A stretch of DNA of 64,000 nucleotides from Methylobacillus caricis (GCF_020532705.1 NZ_JAJAVD010000004.1:558001-622000), one strand, 5' to 3'; positions 19,137-28,538 are shown, counted from the stretch's first letter. Made by a program: numbers and translations. Notes: generated by a model not told the origin, from the sequence alone.

Positions 19137-19568
19137 TTATTCCACCGAGAATACCTTGGGTTGCTGGCCGTTAGCAGGAATGTTGTAGACCGTGAGCGCC
19201 CCTGGCTTCATCTCACCCATGCCGGGAGAATTCATCGGCATATCCGGCACGCTGATGCCAATAATGGCGGGTTTTTCCTTGAGCAGCCTGTTGATCGCAG
19301 CGACAGGTACATGGCCTTCCACCACGTAACCGCCAACCAGTGCAGTATGACAGCTCGCCACCCTGGAGACGCCATACTTCTGCTTGATCTGCTGCATATC
19401 AGCACGATCAAATGCTTCCACCTTGAATCCATGCTGCCGCAAATAGGCAACATATTTTTGGCAACATCCACAATTGGCATCCTTGTACAAAGTTACCAAT
19501 GGAGCAGCCCATGCCGTCATCGAGCTCATTAACAGCAAAACCGCGCAAAAACGTATCCCACCCAACAT
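19137..19568 (-). CDS. DUF411-family metal-binding protein
   Basis: A 143-residue exported protein. After a hydrophobic signal peptide (FCAVLLLMSSMTAWA) the mature part begins VTLYKDANCGCCQKYVAYL, with the CxCC motif of DUF411 proteins, and ends in a Met-rich segment (DMPMNSPGMGEMKPG). DUF411 proteins are linked to copper handling in the periplasm. The start at 19568 is chosen because it gives a clean signal peptide and has GGGGG about five bases upstream; an ATG eleven codons earlier would add a charged leader. Single gene. Confidence 0.82.
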   Translation of the reverse strand: MLGGIRFCAVLLLMSSMTAWAAPLVTLYKDANCGCCQKYVAYLRQHGFKVEAFDRADMQQIKQKYGVSRVASCHTALVGGYVVEGHVPVAAINRLLKEKPAIIGISVPDMPMNSPGMGEMKPGALTVYNIPANGQQPKVFSVE

Positions 19569-19675
19569 GGCGTCCCCCATCCAGTCATCAAGCATGAACA
19601 ATAGTAAGCAGCAACTTGACCGTATTCTACTGCATAGCGTACACCCTCTATTGCAGTAAGGATCCCTTAAATGAA

Positions 19676-19706
19676 AAACCCCTTGGAGTTTCCAAGGGGT
19701 TTCCGG
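19676..19706 (-). terminator. rho-independent terminator for the small exported protein gene
   Basis: A perfect 12-bp inverted repeat (AAACCCCTTGGA at 19676-19687, TCCAAGGGGTTT at 19691-19702) with a 3-base loop. On the minus strand the stem ends in a T-run, about 30 bases after the stop of the gene that ends at 19735. Confidence 0.9.
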
Positions 19707-19734
19707 GAGTGTCTCCGACTACAGCCGGTCAATT

Positions 19735-20016
19735 TTATTTAGTACACTTTTCTTTTTTCTTGCTTTCGATTTCATGCACCAGGCCGTCCTCAATTTCCAC
19801 TTCCACACAGGCGCCCTTGACCAGGGGACCATGGTCCTCTTCCAGTTCGGTATCCTTGGTCACATTCAGCTTGCGCCCACCAATCACCCATGTCCCGACA
19901 TCTCCTTGCGGACGGCTCTCGATCACGCCATAAAACTCTTCATCTGCCGCCTGTGCTCCCAAAGACAAGCCGCTCAATACGCCCGCGGAAAAGATCACCA
20001 ATAGAGCTTTTTTCAT
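19735..20016 (-). CDS. small exported protein, DUF5666-like
   Basis: A 93-residue protein with a clear signal peptide (KKALLVIFSAGVLSGLSLGAQA, cleavage after AQA). The mature part is one small beta-rich domain (FYGVIESRPQGDVGTWVIGGRKLNVTKDTELEEDHGPL) resembling DUF5666-type OB-fold proteins, ending in a Lys-rich tail with a second cysteine. Function unknown. GAGGAG lies just before the ATG and a strong terminator follows, so it is a single-gene unit. Confidence 0.75.
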   Translation of the reverse strand: MKKALLVIFSAGVLSGLSLGAQAADEEFYGVIESRPQGDVGTWVIGGRKLNVTKDTELEEDHGPLVKGACVEVEIEDGLVHEIESKKKEKCTK

Positions 20017-20105
20017 ACTTTCTCCTCATATGAATACATCATTGCCATGAAATTTTTTCATGACATGAGGGAATAGTTCCCGATACTCCATTGAATGTCA
20101 ACCGC

Positions 20106-23100
20106 TCAGGCCAATCCAAATTCCTGCTCAAACCGGATTAAAGGTGCAGGCATGCCGAACAAATAGCCTTGATAGGCCAGGCAGCCATTTTGTGCCAGGA
20201 ATGCTTGCTGCTCCTGGGTTTCTACTCCTTCGGCAATCACCTTCAGGCCCAGACCCTGCCCTAGGGCAATAATGGTACGCACAATAGATGCATCGTTTGC
20301 GTCAATCAGGACATCGCGCACAAAGGTCCGGTCAATTTTCAGCTGCGACAATGGCAAACGCTTGAGATAGGACAATGATGAATATCCGGTGCCAAAATCA
20401 TCCATGGAGAACCCCACCCCCATCGCCTTGAGGGCATTCATCTTGATGATCATGTCCTCAATGTTTTCCACCAGCATGCTCTCGGTCAGCTCAAGCTTGA
20501 GGTACATAGGGTCAACACCGGTTTCATTGAGGATGGCCAGTACCCGCTCAACAAAATCCGGCTGACGGAACTGGCGTGCGCTGACATTGACTGACAGGCT
20601 CAGCGCAGAAGTTTCTGCCCGTTTGGACCAAGCCACCAACTGCAAACAAGCAGTCTTCAAAACCCAGTTGCCTATCGGCAGTATCAACCCGGTTTCCTCA
20701 GCCAGGGAAATAAATCCTGCGGGGGACAACAAGCCGTGCCTTGGATGTTGCCATCGCAATAACACCTCCGCACCAAACAGCTTCGCCGCTTCATCCACCT
20801 GAGACTGATAAAAGAGCACCAATTCATTGCGCGCCAACGCCTGCCTCAAATCCTCTTCCATGGCGGCGCGCTGAGTGATGAGTGCCTGCATGGCAGGATC
20901 AAAGAAACGGAATGTGTTCCTGCCCGCTGCCTTGGCCTGGTACATGGCCACATCCGCCCGCTTCAGCAGCTCATCGACAGTCACTTGCTGCTGGGCACCA
21001 AATAAGGCGACACCGACGCTGCTGGAAGAATAATGCTCATATCCGGAAAGATGGAAAGGCGCCAGGAAAGTTGCCAGGATTTTCTCTGCAACCCCTCCCG
21101 CCTCCTGTGCTGCAACCTGCAAATCCTTACTCAGGCCGTCCAACACCACCACAAACTCATCCCCTCCCAGCCGCGCTACGGTATCCCTGATACGTACACT
21201 CTCGACAATACGCTGCGCCACCAGCTCCAGCAGCATGTCACCAAAATCATGTCCATGCGTATCGTTCAGGGTTTTGAAATTATCAAGGTCAATAAAAAGC
21301 AAAGCACCTGAATTATTGAGCTTGATGGAGTTCACTAGCACATGCTCCAACCTGTCCAGCAGCAACAGCCGGTTAGGCAGGTTGGTCAGCACATCATAGA
21401 AGGCCAGATGCTGGATCTTGCGTTCAGCAGCCTTGCGCTCCGTGATATCCCGCTCCACTGCCACCCAATGCGTGAATTGCCCTGCCGTATTGGCAATGGG
21501 CAGGATATCCATCTCCAGCCAGATCTCCTCGCCATTCTTTTTGTAATTGATTAATTCAGTTCTAATGGATTGTCCATTTTTCAGCGCGGCTTTCACCTTG
21601 CCTAGCTCATCCTGTTGCGTGTTCGGGCCATCCAACAGGCGCACAGGCTCGCCAATCACCTCCTCAGCAGTGTATCCGGTCAAGCGTTCAAATGCCTTGT
21701 TCACAAAAATGGTTCGCGGGCTATGCAACCCTTGCGGATCAGCCTCGGCAATCAGCACGATATCGTTCAGGCGGGCTATGCTGGCTTCAAGCAGCTTGAG
21801 TTGATTCTCCGCCCGGGCACGCTCAATCGCAATGCCTGCAATATGCGAACAGGCGCTGACCAGCTCCATCTCTTCATTTCCAGGCACGCGAGGATGCTTT
21901 CCATAGACTGCAAACGTTCCCAACACCTGTTGTGTGCTGGAGAAAATAGGCATGGACCAACAGGCACACAGATCATATTGCCTGGCAATCTGGCGATAAT
22001 CCTCCCACAGCACGTCCCCCTCAATATCTGCCACCACCACCGTTCTGCGCTCATAGGCGGCAGTACCGCAAGAGCCGACGCAAGGGCCTATCTTTAACCC
22101 ATTGAGCAATCCAAGATACGCCTCAGGCAACCTGGTCGATATCCCCCGGACAAAGCATTCATTCTTATCCAGCAACATGATGGAGCACATGACCTCTGGA
22201 AATTGCGCCTCTATCAACTCCACGACAGCGCTCAAGGTATCATCCAGCATGCTTCCTACCGCAATACGCTCCAGCAGCCCACGTTGCTCAATCCTCAAGT
22301 TCTCAAGCCTTTTTTGCTGCTCAATGTTCTCCACCACCTTGATGATATTAACAGGTGCTCCATCAGCTCCCAGCACACGCGAAGCACTGATACGCACCCA
22401 GACGGGACGGCCTGATTTTGTGCGATAGCGCTTTTCAGCCACTGAATAATTGATGCTGCCATCCAGCAACCGTTGTCTGTTGCTGGTGGCCTCGACACTG
22501 TCCTGCTCATATGCCAGGACATCACAAGTCAGGTCTTTTAATTCTTCCTCTGTATAACCGACAATCTCACAATATGCGGGATTAGTGAGTACGAAGCGAC
22601 CGTCTATAGTAATCATTGCAATACCGGCTGCAGCTGCACCAAATGTCAGTTTCACCAGCTCCTGGCTGGATTGCAGCTCTTTCTCGATGAACTTGCGCTG
22701 CAAAATCTCGGCATTCAGTTCGCGCGTACTTTCTCGCACCTTGCGTCGTATCTGCAGATTCCAGAGCAGGACTAGCGCCATCACGATACCAACCACCAGG
22801 ATGATCACGGCAAGCCACCGTATAAGATGAGCGCTTTCTTCAGAAGGCGGCCGCATAAAACCGGACAGGTCATATCCAGGCTTGGCAAAGCCGACATTCT
22901 CCATGACCTTGGCAATGAACTCCCAACGGGCCTGGTTCATGTGCCCGATTTCAACCACTTCCGGCATAACGTAGCGCTCCATGTCGCGCGCCTCGTGCAA
23001 GAGCTGCTTCATGGTGACATTTCGCTCTGCCACACCGGGCATCGCCAGAATCAACTGTGCAGTTTCGTGGGGATTATCCAACGCGTATTTCCAGCCCTTA

Positions 23101-23834
23101 AGGCTGGCACGGACAAATGCCGCAACGCGGTCGGGATGTGCAGCGATTTCAGCGTCAGAGGTAAATAGGGTATCGCCATAGAAATCAATGCCGTAGTCCA
23201 TACTGCTCAAGAGCGCCGGCTCAACGCCCAGCTCTTTCATGCGTGCAGGTTCCACAGTGGCATAAGCAGAAATCACGTCCACTTTATCTGTCAGCAAATC
23301 CTCCAGGTTGCGACTATGAGGCACAATCGTCACAGCTCGGATATCAATTCCCTCCTTCAAGAGCAATGCCTTGTGCTGTGCGTCTCGCCTATCCCCAGAC
23401 AACATGATGCGCTTTCCGGCCAGGTCTGCAGGAGTATTGATACTGCTGGATTTCTTGCTGAGGAGAATATGGGGAGAATGCTGAAATATGGCAGCAAGGG
23501 CCACGATAGGCTCTCCCTGCATGCGGGCTAATACAATTTCAGAGTCCCCGACGCCAAATTGCGCCTGACCGCTCATCACCTGCTTGATTGCAGCGCGGCC
23601 TGTCCCGCCTTCGATGAATTCGACATCCAGCCCTTCATCGCGATAGTAGCCCTGGGCCTGGGCTGCATAATATCCGGCAAACTGGAACTGGTGATACCAC
23701 TTGAGTTGAAGAGTCACTTTTTGCAAGGGAGCTGCAGTAACATCAAGGCACGAGAAAAATATGACGAACAGTGCGGCCCATCTAACTGTACGATGAATTG
23801 AAACACGCTTGATGGTTAGACTCCAATCAAGCAT
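20106..23834 (-). CDS. NMT1-like sensor with PAS, GAF, GGDEF and EAL domains
   Basis: A 1242-residue membrane signalling protein. After a signal/membrane segment, about residues 40-300 form an ABC-type substrate-binding domain of the NMT1/THI5 (ssuA-like) kind (LQLKWYHQFQFAGYYAA, GGTGRAAIKQVMSGQAQFGVGDSE). A membrane helix (LAVIILVVGIVMALVLLW) leads to PAS, GAF and a second PAS domain, then GGDEF (intact GGDEF near 890, with an RxxD site) and EAL. The EAL motif reads EVL (near 1023), a variant still seen in active phosphodiesterases; DDFGTGYSSL and IAEGVETQEQ are intact. The ATG at 23834 is preferred to a TTG five codons earlier. Probably a periplasmic small-molecule sensor that tunes cyclic di-GMP. 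Confidence 0.9.
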   Translation of the reverse strand: MLDWSLTIKRVSIHRTVRWAALFVIFFSCLDVTAAPLQKVTLQLKWYHQFQFAGYYAAQAQGYYRDEGLDVEFIEGGTGRAAIKQVMSGQAQFGVGDSEIVLARMQGEPIVALAAIFQHSPHILLSKKSSSINTPADLAGKRIMLSGDRRDAQHKALLLKEGIDIRAVTIVPHSRNLEDLLTDKVDVISAYATVEPARMKELGVEPALLSSMDYGIDFYGDTLFTSDAEIAAHPDRVAAFVRASLKGWKYALDNPHETAQLILAMPGVAERNVTMKQLLHEARDMERYVMPEVVEIGHMNQARWEFIAKVMENVGFAKPGYDLSGFMRPPSEESAHLIRWLAVIILVVGIVMALVLLWNLQIRRKVRESTRELNAEILQRKFIEKELQSSQELVKLTFGAAAAGIAMITIDGRFVLTNPAYCEIVGYTEEELKDLTCDVLAYEQDSVEATSNRQRLLDGSINYSVAEKRYRTKSGRPVWVRISASRVLGADGAPVNIIKVVENIEQQKRLENLRIEQRGLLERIAVGSMLDDTLSAVVELIEAQFPEVMCSIMLLDKNECFVRGISTRLPEAYLGLLNGLKIGPCVGSCGTAAYERRTVVVADIEGDVLWEDYRQIARQYDLCACWSMPIFSSTQQVLGTFAVYGKHPRVPGNEEMELVSACSHIAGIAIERARAENQLKLLEASIARLNDIVLIAEADPQGLHSPRTIFVNKAFERLTGYTAEEVIGEPVRLLDGPNTQQDELGKVKAALKNGQSIRTELINYKKNGEEIWLEMDILPIANTAGQFTHWVAVERDITERKAAERKIQHLAFYDVLTNLPNRLLLLDRLEHVLVNSIKLNNSGALLFIDLDNFKTLNDTHGHDFGDMLLELVAQRIVESVRIRDTVARLGGDEFVVVLDGLSKDLQVAAQEAGGVAEKILATFLAPFHLSGYEHYSSSSVGVALFGAQQQVTVDELLKRADVAMYQAKAAGRNTFRFFDPAMQALITQRAAMEEDLRQALARNELVLFYQSQVDEAAKLFGAEVLLRWQHPRHGLLSPAGFISLAEETGLILPIGNWVLKTACLQLVAWSKRAETSALSLSVNVSARQFRQPDFVERVLAILNETGVDPMYLKLELTESMLVENIEDMIIKMNALKAMGVGFSMDDFGTGYSSLSYLKRLPLSQLKIDRTFVRDVLIDANDASIVRTIIALGQGLGLKVIAEGVETQEQQAFLAQNGCLAYQGYLFGMPAPLIRFEQEFGLA

Positions 23835-23961
23835 GGCAGATTTTCTCAATACAATTCATATTCCCGGAATTTCATGTGGTATCTATTTTTATATTAGCAA
23901 AAGTTATACTTTGCACGTATTCGTTGATATATGAAATTTTACTAGCACGGGTTTAGCAAAA

Positions 23962-24699
23962 TTAAGCTCTATCGGCAAACGTCACCACAAGCACATCCCG
24001 ATAGGCTGGCAATACAGGATCAATCTGCTCTACAGGCGTCACTCCATGCATACGCCGCCTGTCATCCACCAGAGCCCAATCCAGCGGGTTGGTCAATGTG
24101 AAGCTGTCCAGCATCTGCTTATCCAAATCATGTAATGTGGTAGTGCCGCTGGAAATATTCACGCGCTTGACCATCATCACCAGAACATAATCGACCCCAT
24201 CCCTGTGCACTCCCTCAGGCGCAGGTTGACCATGCTCACGCTGATTTGCCTCTATGCGGAACTGATGGCATTCGATATGCCAGCGTGCCTCAGGACGCAT
24301 GTGACTGAACAGATCCCGGCAGAAATGCAGTACGCTTTGCATGGTCTGTCCCTGAATGATTGCCTCTGGAATGGGCTCATAGATGCGCGCCACGCCACCA
24401 TTCAGGCTATTGTATTCACGGCTTTGGTAATGCGGCTGGTGAGGCTCCAATAAGATTGCCCCTTTACTGTCCGCACTCAAGGTGGCGAAACGCCGACGCC
24501 GATAGCGACCGCCATCCGCCATATACTTATCCAGCGGCATATTCTCCCAGCTGGCATCAAATGCCGCCCAATCTGCCAACGATTCTGCATTTTTTTCCTG
24601 CAGCCATGTTCGTGCCTGGGCACCATTGACAAAGCTGAAACCAGCTTCGTTGATTCTTGCCGCAAGGGATATCAAGTCTGTTACCTGCTGATCGCTCAT
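23962..24699 (-). CDS. 2OG-Fe dioxygenase family protein
   Basis: A 245-residue protein of the '2OG-Fe dioxygenase' (PF10014) family, which includes free-amino-acid hydroxylases such as L-isoleucine dioxygenase. Candidate iron ligands are visible: HxD in GVHRDGVDYV and the distal histidine in RRRMHGVTPV, followed by an arginine near the C-terminus (LVVTFADR) that could bind 2-oxoglutarate. Predicted to be cytoplasmic. It is divergent from the ArsR-type gene across a 100-base gap containing a palindromic operator. The substrate is not known; hydroxylation of an amino acid is only a family-based guess. Confidence 0.82.
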   Translation of the reverse strand: MSDQQVTDLISLAARINEAGFSFVNGAQARTWLQEKNAESLADWAAFDASWENMPLDKYMADGGRYRRRRFATLSADSKGAILLEPHQPHYQSREYNSLNGGVARIYEPIPEAIIQGQTMQSVLHFCRDLFSHMRPEARWHIECHQFRIEANQREHGQPAPEGVHRDGVDYVLVMMVKRVNISSGTTTLHDLDKQMLDSFTLTNPLDWALVDDRRRMHGVTPVEQIDPVLPAYRDVLVVTFADRA

Positions 24700-24764
24700 A
24701 AATACTTATACCTAGGAAAGATAAGCATATTAGCGAATCACACAGCATCTTTGAAATAAAGTTA

Positions 24765-24799
24765 TTGACACACTTAACTAAAAAACTAAATATTTAGTT
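24765..24799 (+). promoter_or_regulatory. promoter and palindromic operator of the ArsR-type gene
   Basis: TTGACA at 24765-24770 is a consensus -35 box. A 16-bp perfect palindrome AACTAAATATTTAGTT occupies 24784-24799 and ends directly at the ATG at 24800; a further AACTAAA half-site lies just upstream. With normal spacing, the -10 box falls inside the palindrome and transcription would begin at or within a base or two of the ATG. No Shine-Dalgarno sequence precedes the start. The likely reading is an autoregulatory operator on a leaderless transcript. Confidence 0.65.
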
Positions 24800-25105
24800 A
24801 TGAAAAACATCCGCCACATTCCAGCAGAGTGGAAAAACATCTCCGATTTATTTGTTGCTCTCGGCGATGAACACCGGCAACGCATCCTGCTCTCATTTGA
24901 ATCAGGAGAACGCATGAGCATCAGGCAGATTGTTGATGCATCAACCCTGAGCCGCACTGCAGTAACGCATCACCTGAAAGTGCTGGAGCAGGGCGGAGCG
25001 CTTAGAAGCGAGAAGGTTGGCAAGGAAGTACTGTTCCATATTGATAAAAACCATATGCAAACCGCATTACAGGATGTTCTTAACTACATTAATGAAAAAA
25101 TATAA
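24800..25105 (+). CDS. ArsR-family transcriptional regulator
   Basis: A 101-residue winged-helix repressor: FVALGDEHRQRILLSF, then the recognition region SIRQIVDASTLSRTAVTHHLKVLEQGGAL and the wing (RSEKVGKEVLFHID). There are no cysteine clusters of the metal-sensing ArsR members, so the signal is probably not a metal. It is the first gene before aas and lplT (16-base gap to aas), and probably represses itself and that lipid operon through the palindrome at its start. The start codon has no ribosome site; no other in-frame start would keep the first helix, which supports leaderless translation. Confidence 0.88.
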   Translation: MKNIRHIPAEWKNISDLFVALGDEHRQRILLSFESGERMSIRQIVDASTLSRTAVTHHLKVLEQGGALRSEKVGKEVLFHIDKNHMQTALQDVLNYINEKI

Positions 25106-25120
25106 ACCAGAGGAGACCCC

Positions 25121-27241
25121 ATGCTGTTGTCATTAACAAGGTGGATAACCAGGCTGCTGTTCCGTGTAGAAGTCACTGGCCAACAACATATCCCTGCACC
25201 GGAAAAACTGCTCGTCATCGCCAACCACGAGTCTTTCCTGGATGGCTTCCTGCTCGGGCTGTTTCTGCCCGTACGTACCACTTTCGTGGTTCATACTACA
25301 GTGCTGGATAACTGGTTTTTCCGACGAATACTCAGTTATGTGCCGCATTTGGCCGTGGACCCACACAGTCCACTGGCAATGAAGAAAGTCATCCGGCTGC
25401 TGGAAGCAGGCGAGTCGGTCATGATCTTCCCGGAAGGCCGGATCACGCTGACCGGCAGCCTGATGAAAGTCTATGCAGGCCCGGCATTTGTCGCCGCCAA
25501 GACTGGTGCCACTATCCTGCCAGTACGTATCATGGGAGCTGCACATAGCTGGTTTGGCCGCCTGGATAGCGGCTATCCGCACCAGCTTTTGCCAAAAATC
25601 ACATTATCCATCCAGCCACCAACCCACATTCCCATGCCAGAAGCGCCAACCGCCAAGGCAAGACGACGTATTGCGGGCGAACGCATGCAACGGATCATGC
25701 AGGAAATGCTGTTCACCTCACGGCCTATTACCACCATTTACAGCGCATTCCTGGAAGCCATCAAGACTTATGGCAGGCGAACCAAAGTCATGGAAGACGC
25801 GCAAATGGTGGAAGAGAGCTATGGCGACCTGCTGAAGAAGAGCCTGGCTTTGGGCCGTCTGGTTGGGAAAATCACCAGGCCTGAAGAAACCGTAGGGGTG
25901 CTCATGCCTAATGTCACCAATACGGTTTGCCTGGTTTTCGGCATGAATGCCATGCGGCGCATCCCGGCTATGCTGAATTACACTGCAGGCACCAGTGGCA
26001 TGCAGGATGCCTGCGCTACAGCAGCCATCAATACCGTAATCACTTCGAGAAAATTCCTGGAGACAGCGAAACTGACGGGCGCAGTTGAAAAACTGCAACA
26101 CTTGAATATCGTTTATCTGGAAGATTTACGCAGCCAATTCACGCTGGCTGACAAATTGTGGCTGATGGCCTATGCAATCTGGCTACCCAGACGCATAGAA
26201 AAAAACCGCAATCCCGACGCTCCGGCTGCCGTGTTATTCACATCGGGCTCTGAAGGCAAACCCAAGGGGGTAGTGCATTCCCACCGCAGCATCATGTCAA
26301 ATATTGCCCAGATCCGGGCCGTGATCGATTTCTCGCACAAAGACAAGTTCATGATGGCATTGCCGCTATTCCATGCATTTGGATTCAGCTGTGGCGGCAT
26401 CATGCCCTTGGTATGTGGCAGCAAAACGTTCATCTATCCATCACCATTGCATTACCGCGTCATTCCGGAAGTTGCCTACGACCGTGGTTGTACCGTCATT
26501 TTCGGTACCAGCACGTTCCTCGGAAATTACGCCAAGTTTGCCCATCCTTATGACTTCTACAAGATGCGTTATGTTGTCGCTGGTGCTGAGAAACTCAGCA
26601 GCGAGGTTCGCAAGCTATGGATGGACAAGTTCGGCATCCGCATCCTGGAAGGATATGGCGTTACCGAGTGTGCCCCGGTACTTGCCGTGAATACACCAAT
26701 GGCTCATCTTGCCGGCACTGTCGGCATGTTGCTCCCATCGCTGGATTACAAACTGACCCCGGTTCCCGGTATAGATGAAGGCGGCCTGCTCCATGTAAAG
26801 GGGCCTAACGTGATGCTGGGTTATTACTTTTACGACCATCCAGGAAAACTGCAGCCGCCATCGGATGGCTGGTATGACACCGGGGATATCGTCAATATTG
26901 ATCGCAATGGCTTTGTCACGATCTGCGGCCGTGTAAAACGCTTTGCCAAAGTTGCGGGGGAAATGGTCTCGCTGGAAACCGCGGAACAGCTGGCCGTTAT
27001 CGCATCACCAGGACATCAACATGCGGCAACTACACAAACTGACATACAGCGCGGCGAGAATATCGTGCTATACACCACTGACCCAGGCTTGGGCCGAGAA
27101 CCACTGACAAGCGCCGCAAAAAAACTGGGGGCTAGTGAGCTGGCGATTGCACGCAAGATTATCGCCATAAAAACCTTGCCCCTGCTTGGTACCGGCAAGA
27201 CAGATTACGTCACCCTTAAACAAATGGCTGAAAGCGCCTAA
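25121..27241 (+). CDS. aas: bifunctional 2-acylglycerophosphoethanolamine acyltransferase / acyl-ACP synthetase
   Basis: A 706-residue protein close to the length of E. coli Aas. The N-terminal domain is a PlsC-type acyltransferase (NHESFLDG, the HX4D motif, and FPEGRITLTG). The C-terminal domain is an AMP-forming acyl-ACP synthetase (VLFTSGSEGKPKGVVHSH, EGYGVTECAPV, YDTGD). Together they reload fatty acids onto ACP and reacylate lysophosphatidylethanolamine in the inner membrane. GAGGAG lies before the ATG. The next gene, lplT, flips lysophospholipid inwards, so the two form a known functional pair. Confidence 0.92.
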   Translation: MLLSLTRWITRLLFRVEVTGQQHIPAPEKLLVIANHESFLDGFLLGLFLPVRTTFVVHTTVLDNWFFRRILSYVPHLAVDPHSPLAMKKVIRLLEAGESVMIFPEGRITLTGSLMKVYAGPAFVAAKTGATILPVRIMGAAHSWFGRLDSGYPHQLLPKITLSIQPPTHIPMPEAPTAKARRRIAGERMQRIMQEMLFTSRPITTIYSAFLEAIKTYGRRTKVMEDAQMVEESYGDLLKKSLALGRLVGKITRPEETVGVLMPNVTNTVCLVFGMNAMRRIPAMLNYTAGTSGMQDACATAAINTVITSRKFLETAKLTGAVEKLQHLNIVYLEDLRSQFTLADKLWLMAYAIWLPRRIEKNRNPDAPAAVLFTSGSEGKPKGVVHSHRSIMSNIAQIRAVIDFSHKDKFMMALPLFHAFGFSCGGIMPLVCGSKTFIYPSPLHYRVIPEVAYDRGCTVIFGTSTFLGNYAKFAHPYDFYKMRYVVAGAEKLSSEVRKLWMDKFGIRILEGYGVTECAPVLAVNTPMAHLAGTVGMLLPSLDYKLTPVPGIDEGGLLHVKGPNVMLGYYFYDHPGKLQPPSDGWYDTGDIVNIDRNGFVTICGRVKRFAKVAGEMVSLETAEQLAVIASPGHQHAATTQTDIQRGENIVLYTTDPGLGREPLTSAAKKLGASELAIARKIIAIKTLPLLGTGKTDYVTLKQMAESA

Positions 27242-27243
27242 GC

Positions 27244-28452
27244 ATGACAAGGCAGAACATGAACCAACCCGACCCGCTCCTTTCACGCGGCATGATCGCG
27301 GTAATGATTGCGCAGTTCATTTCTGCGCTAGCTGACAATGCCCTGCTTTTTGCAGCCATTGCCTTGCTCAAGAGCAATATGGCTCCTTCCTGGCAGATTC
27401 CTTTATTGCAGGAATTTTTCGTGATTGCCTATATTGTCCTTGCCCCGTTCGTTGGCCCTTTTGCCGACAGCCTTCCCAAGGGCAGGGTAATGCTCATTGC
27501 CAACACCATGAAATTCCTGGGGGCTGCCTCCATGCTGGCAGGCCTGCACCCCCTGCTGGCTTATGGCATGGTAGGGCTGGGAGCTGCTGCCTATTCCCCT
27601 GCCAAATACGGCATCCTCGCTGAAATGGTCAGTGCCGACAAACTGGTCAAGGCCAACAGCCTCATGGAGGGTTCCACCATAGTGGCCATTTTATTGGGCG
27701 CCGTGCTCGGCGGCCTGCTGGCTGACAACTGGTTGGCTGCCGCCCTCTATATCGTTGCAGGCTGCTATCTGCTTGCAGCCGCTGCCAACCTCATGATTCC
27801 GCGCCTGGTTCCATCCCACCCGGTTGCTGCCTTTGCGCCCATGACACTGCTAAATGATTTCGTCAATGCCACGCGCAAACTGATGGGCAATAGCGATGCG
27901 CGCTTCTCCATCATCGGCTCCAGCATCTTCTGGGGCGCAGGTAGTACATTGCGCTTTCTGCTGGTTGCCTGGGTACCGGTTGCCCTCGGCATGCATGACC
28001 TCAGTACCCCTGCCAACCTTAGTGGGGCAGTGGCAATAGGGGTTGCAATGGGTGCGATTGCTGCCGCGCGCTATGTATCGCTGTACACCATCAACCGGGC
28101 ACTGCCTGCCGGCGTGCTGATCGGCCTGCTGATCATTGCTTTCGCATTCTCAAGCAATCTCTATGTGGCCAGTATGTGGCTGGTGCTGATAGGCTTTTGC
28201 GGCGGCTTTTATGTCGTCCCCCTTAACGCGCTATTACAGGAACGTGGTCATGAAACCGTAGGCGCAGGCCACGCCATTGCCATCCAGAACCTGTTCGAGA
28301 ACCTCTGCATGCTGATCATGATGGGGATATACATTCTGCTCAGCCGGCAACAAATGCCTGTAATCCCTGCCACCGTGGCCATCGGCATGCTGGTATTCCT
28401 GAGCATCGGCATATTGGCTTGCTTGCGTATCAGGAGTGTCAGAATTGTCTGA
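27244..28452 (+). CDS. lplT: lysophospholipid transporter LplT
   Basis: A 402-residue MFS-type membrane protein with about twelve hydrophobic segments and the LplT-like N-terminus (MIAVMIAQFISALADNALLFAAIALLK) and YSPAKYGILAEM segment. LplT moves lysophospholipids across the inner membrane to Aas for reacylation. It starts two bases after the aas stop, so it is translationally coupled. An ATG five codons in (27259) has a better ribosome site (AAGG) and may be the true start. Confidence 0.92.
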   Translation: MTRQNMNQPDPLLSRGMIAVMIAQFISALADNALLFAAIALLKSNMAPSWQIPLLQEFFVIAYIVLAPFVGPFADSLPKGRVMLIANTMKFLGAASMLAGLHPLLAYGMVGLGAAAYSPAKYGILAEMVSADKLVKANSLMEGSTIVAILLGAVLGGLLADNWLAAALYIVAGCYLLAAAANLMIPRLVPSHPVAAFAPMTLLNDFVNATRKLMGNSDARFSIIGSSIFWGAGSTLRFLLVAWVPVALGMHDLSTPANLSGAVAIGVAMGAIAAARYVSLYTINRALPAGVLIGLLIIAFAFSSNLYVASMWLVLIGFCGGFYVVPLNALLQERGHETVGAGHAIAIQNLFENLCMLIMMGIYILLSRQQMPVIPATVAIGMLVFLSIGILACLRIRSVRIV

Positions 28453-28538
28453 CATTCAATTCAGCTTGCATCCTAACCTGCTGCAGAGCTAAACGTTCTA
28501 TATTGGTCACACACATTAATTTGTTAAGGAATAAGCAA

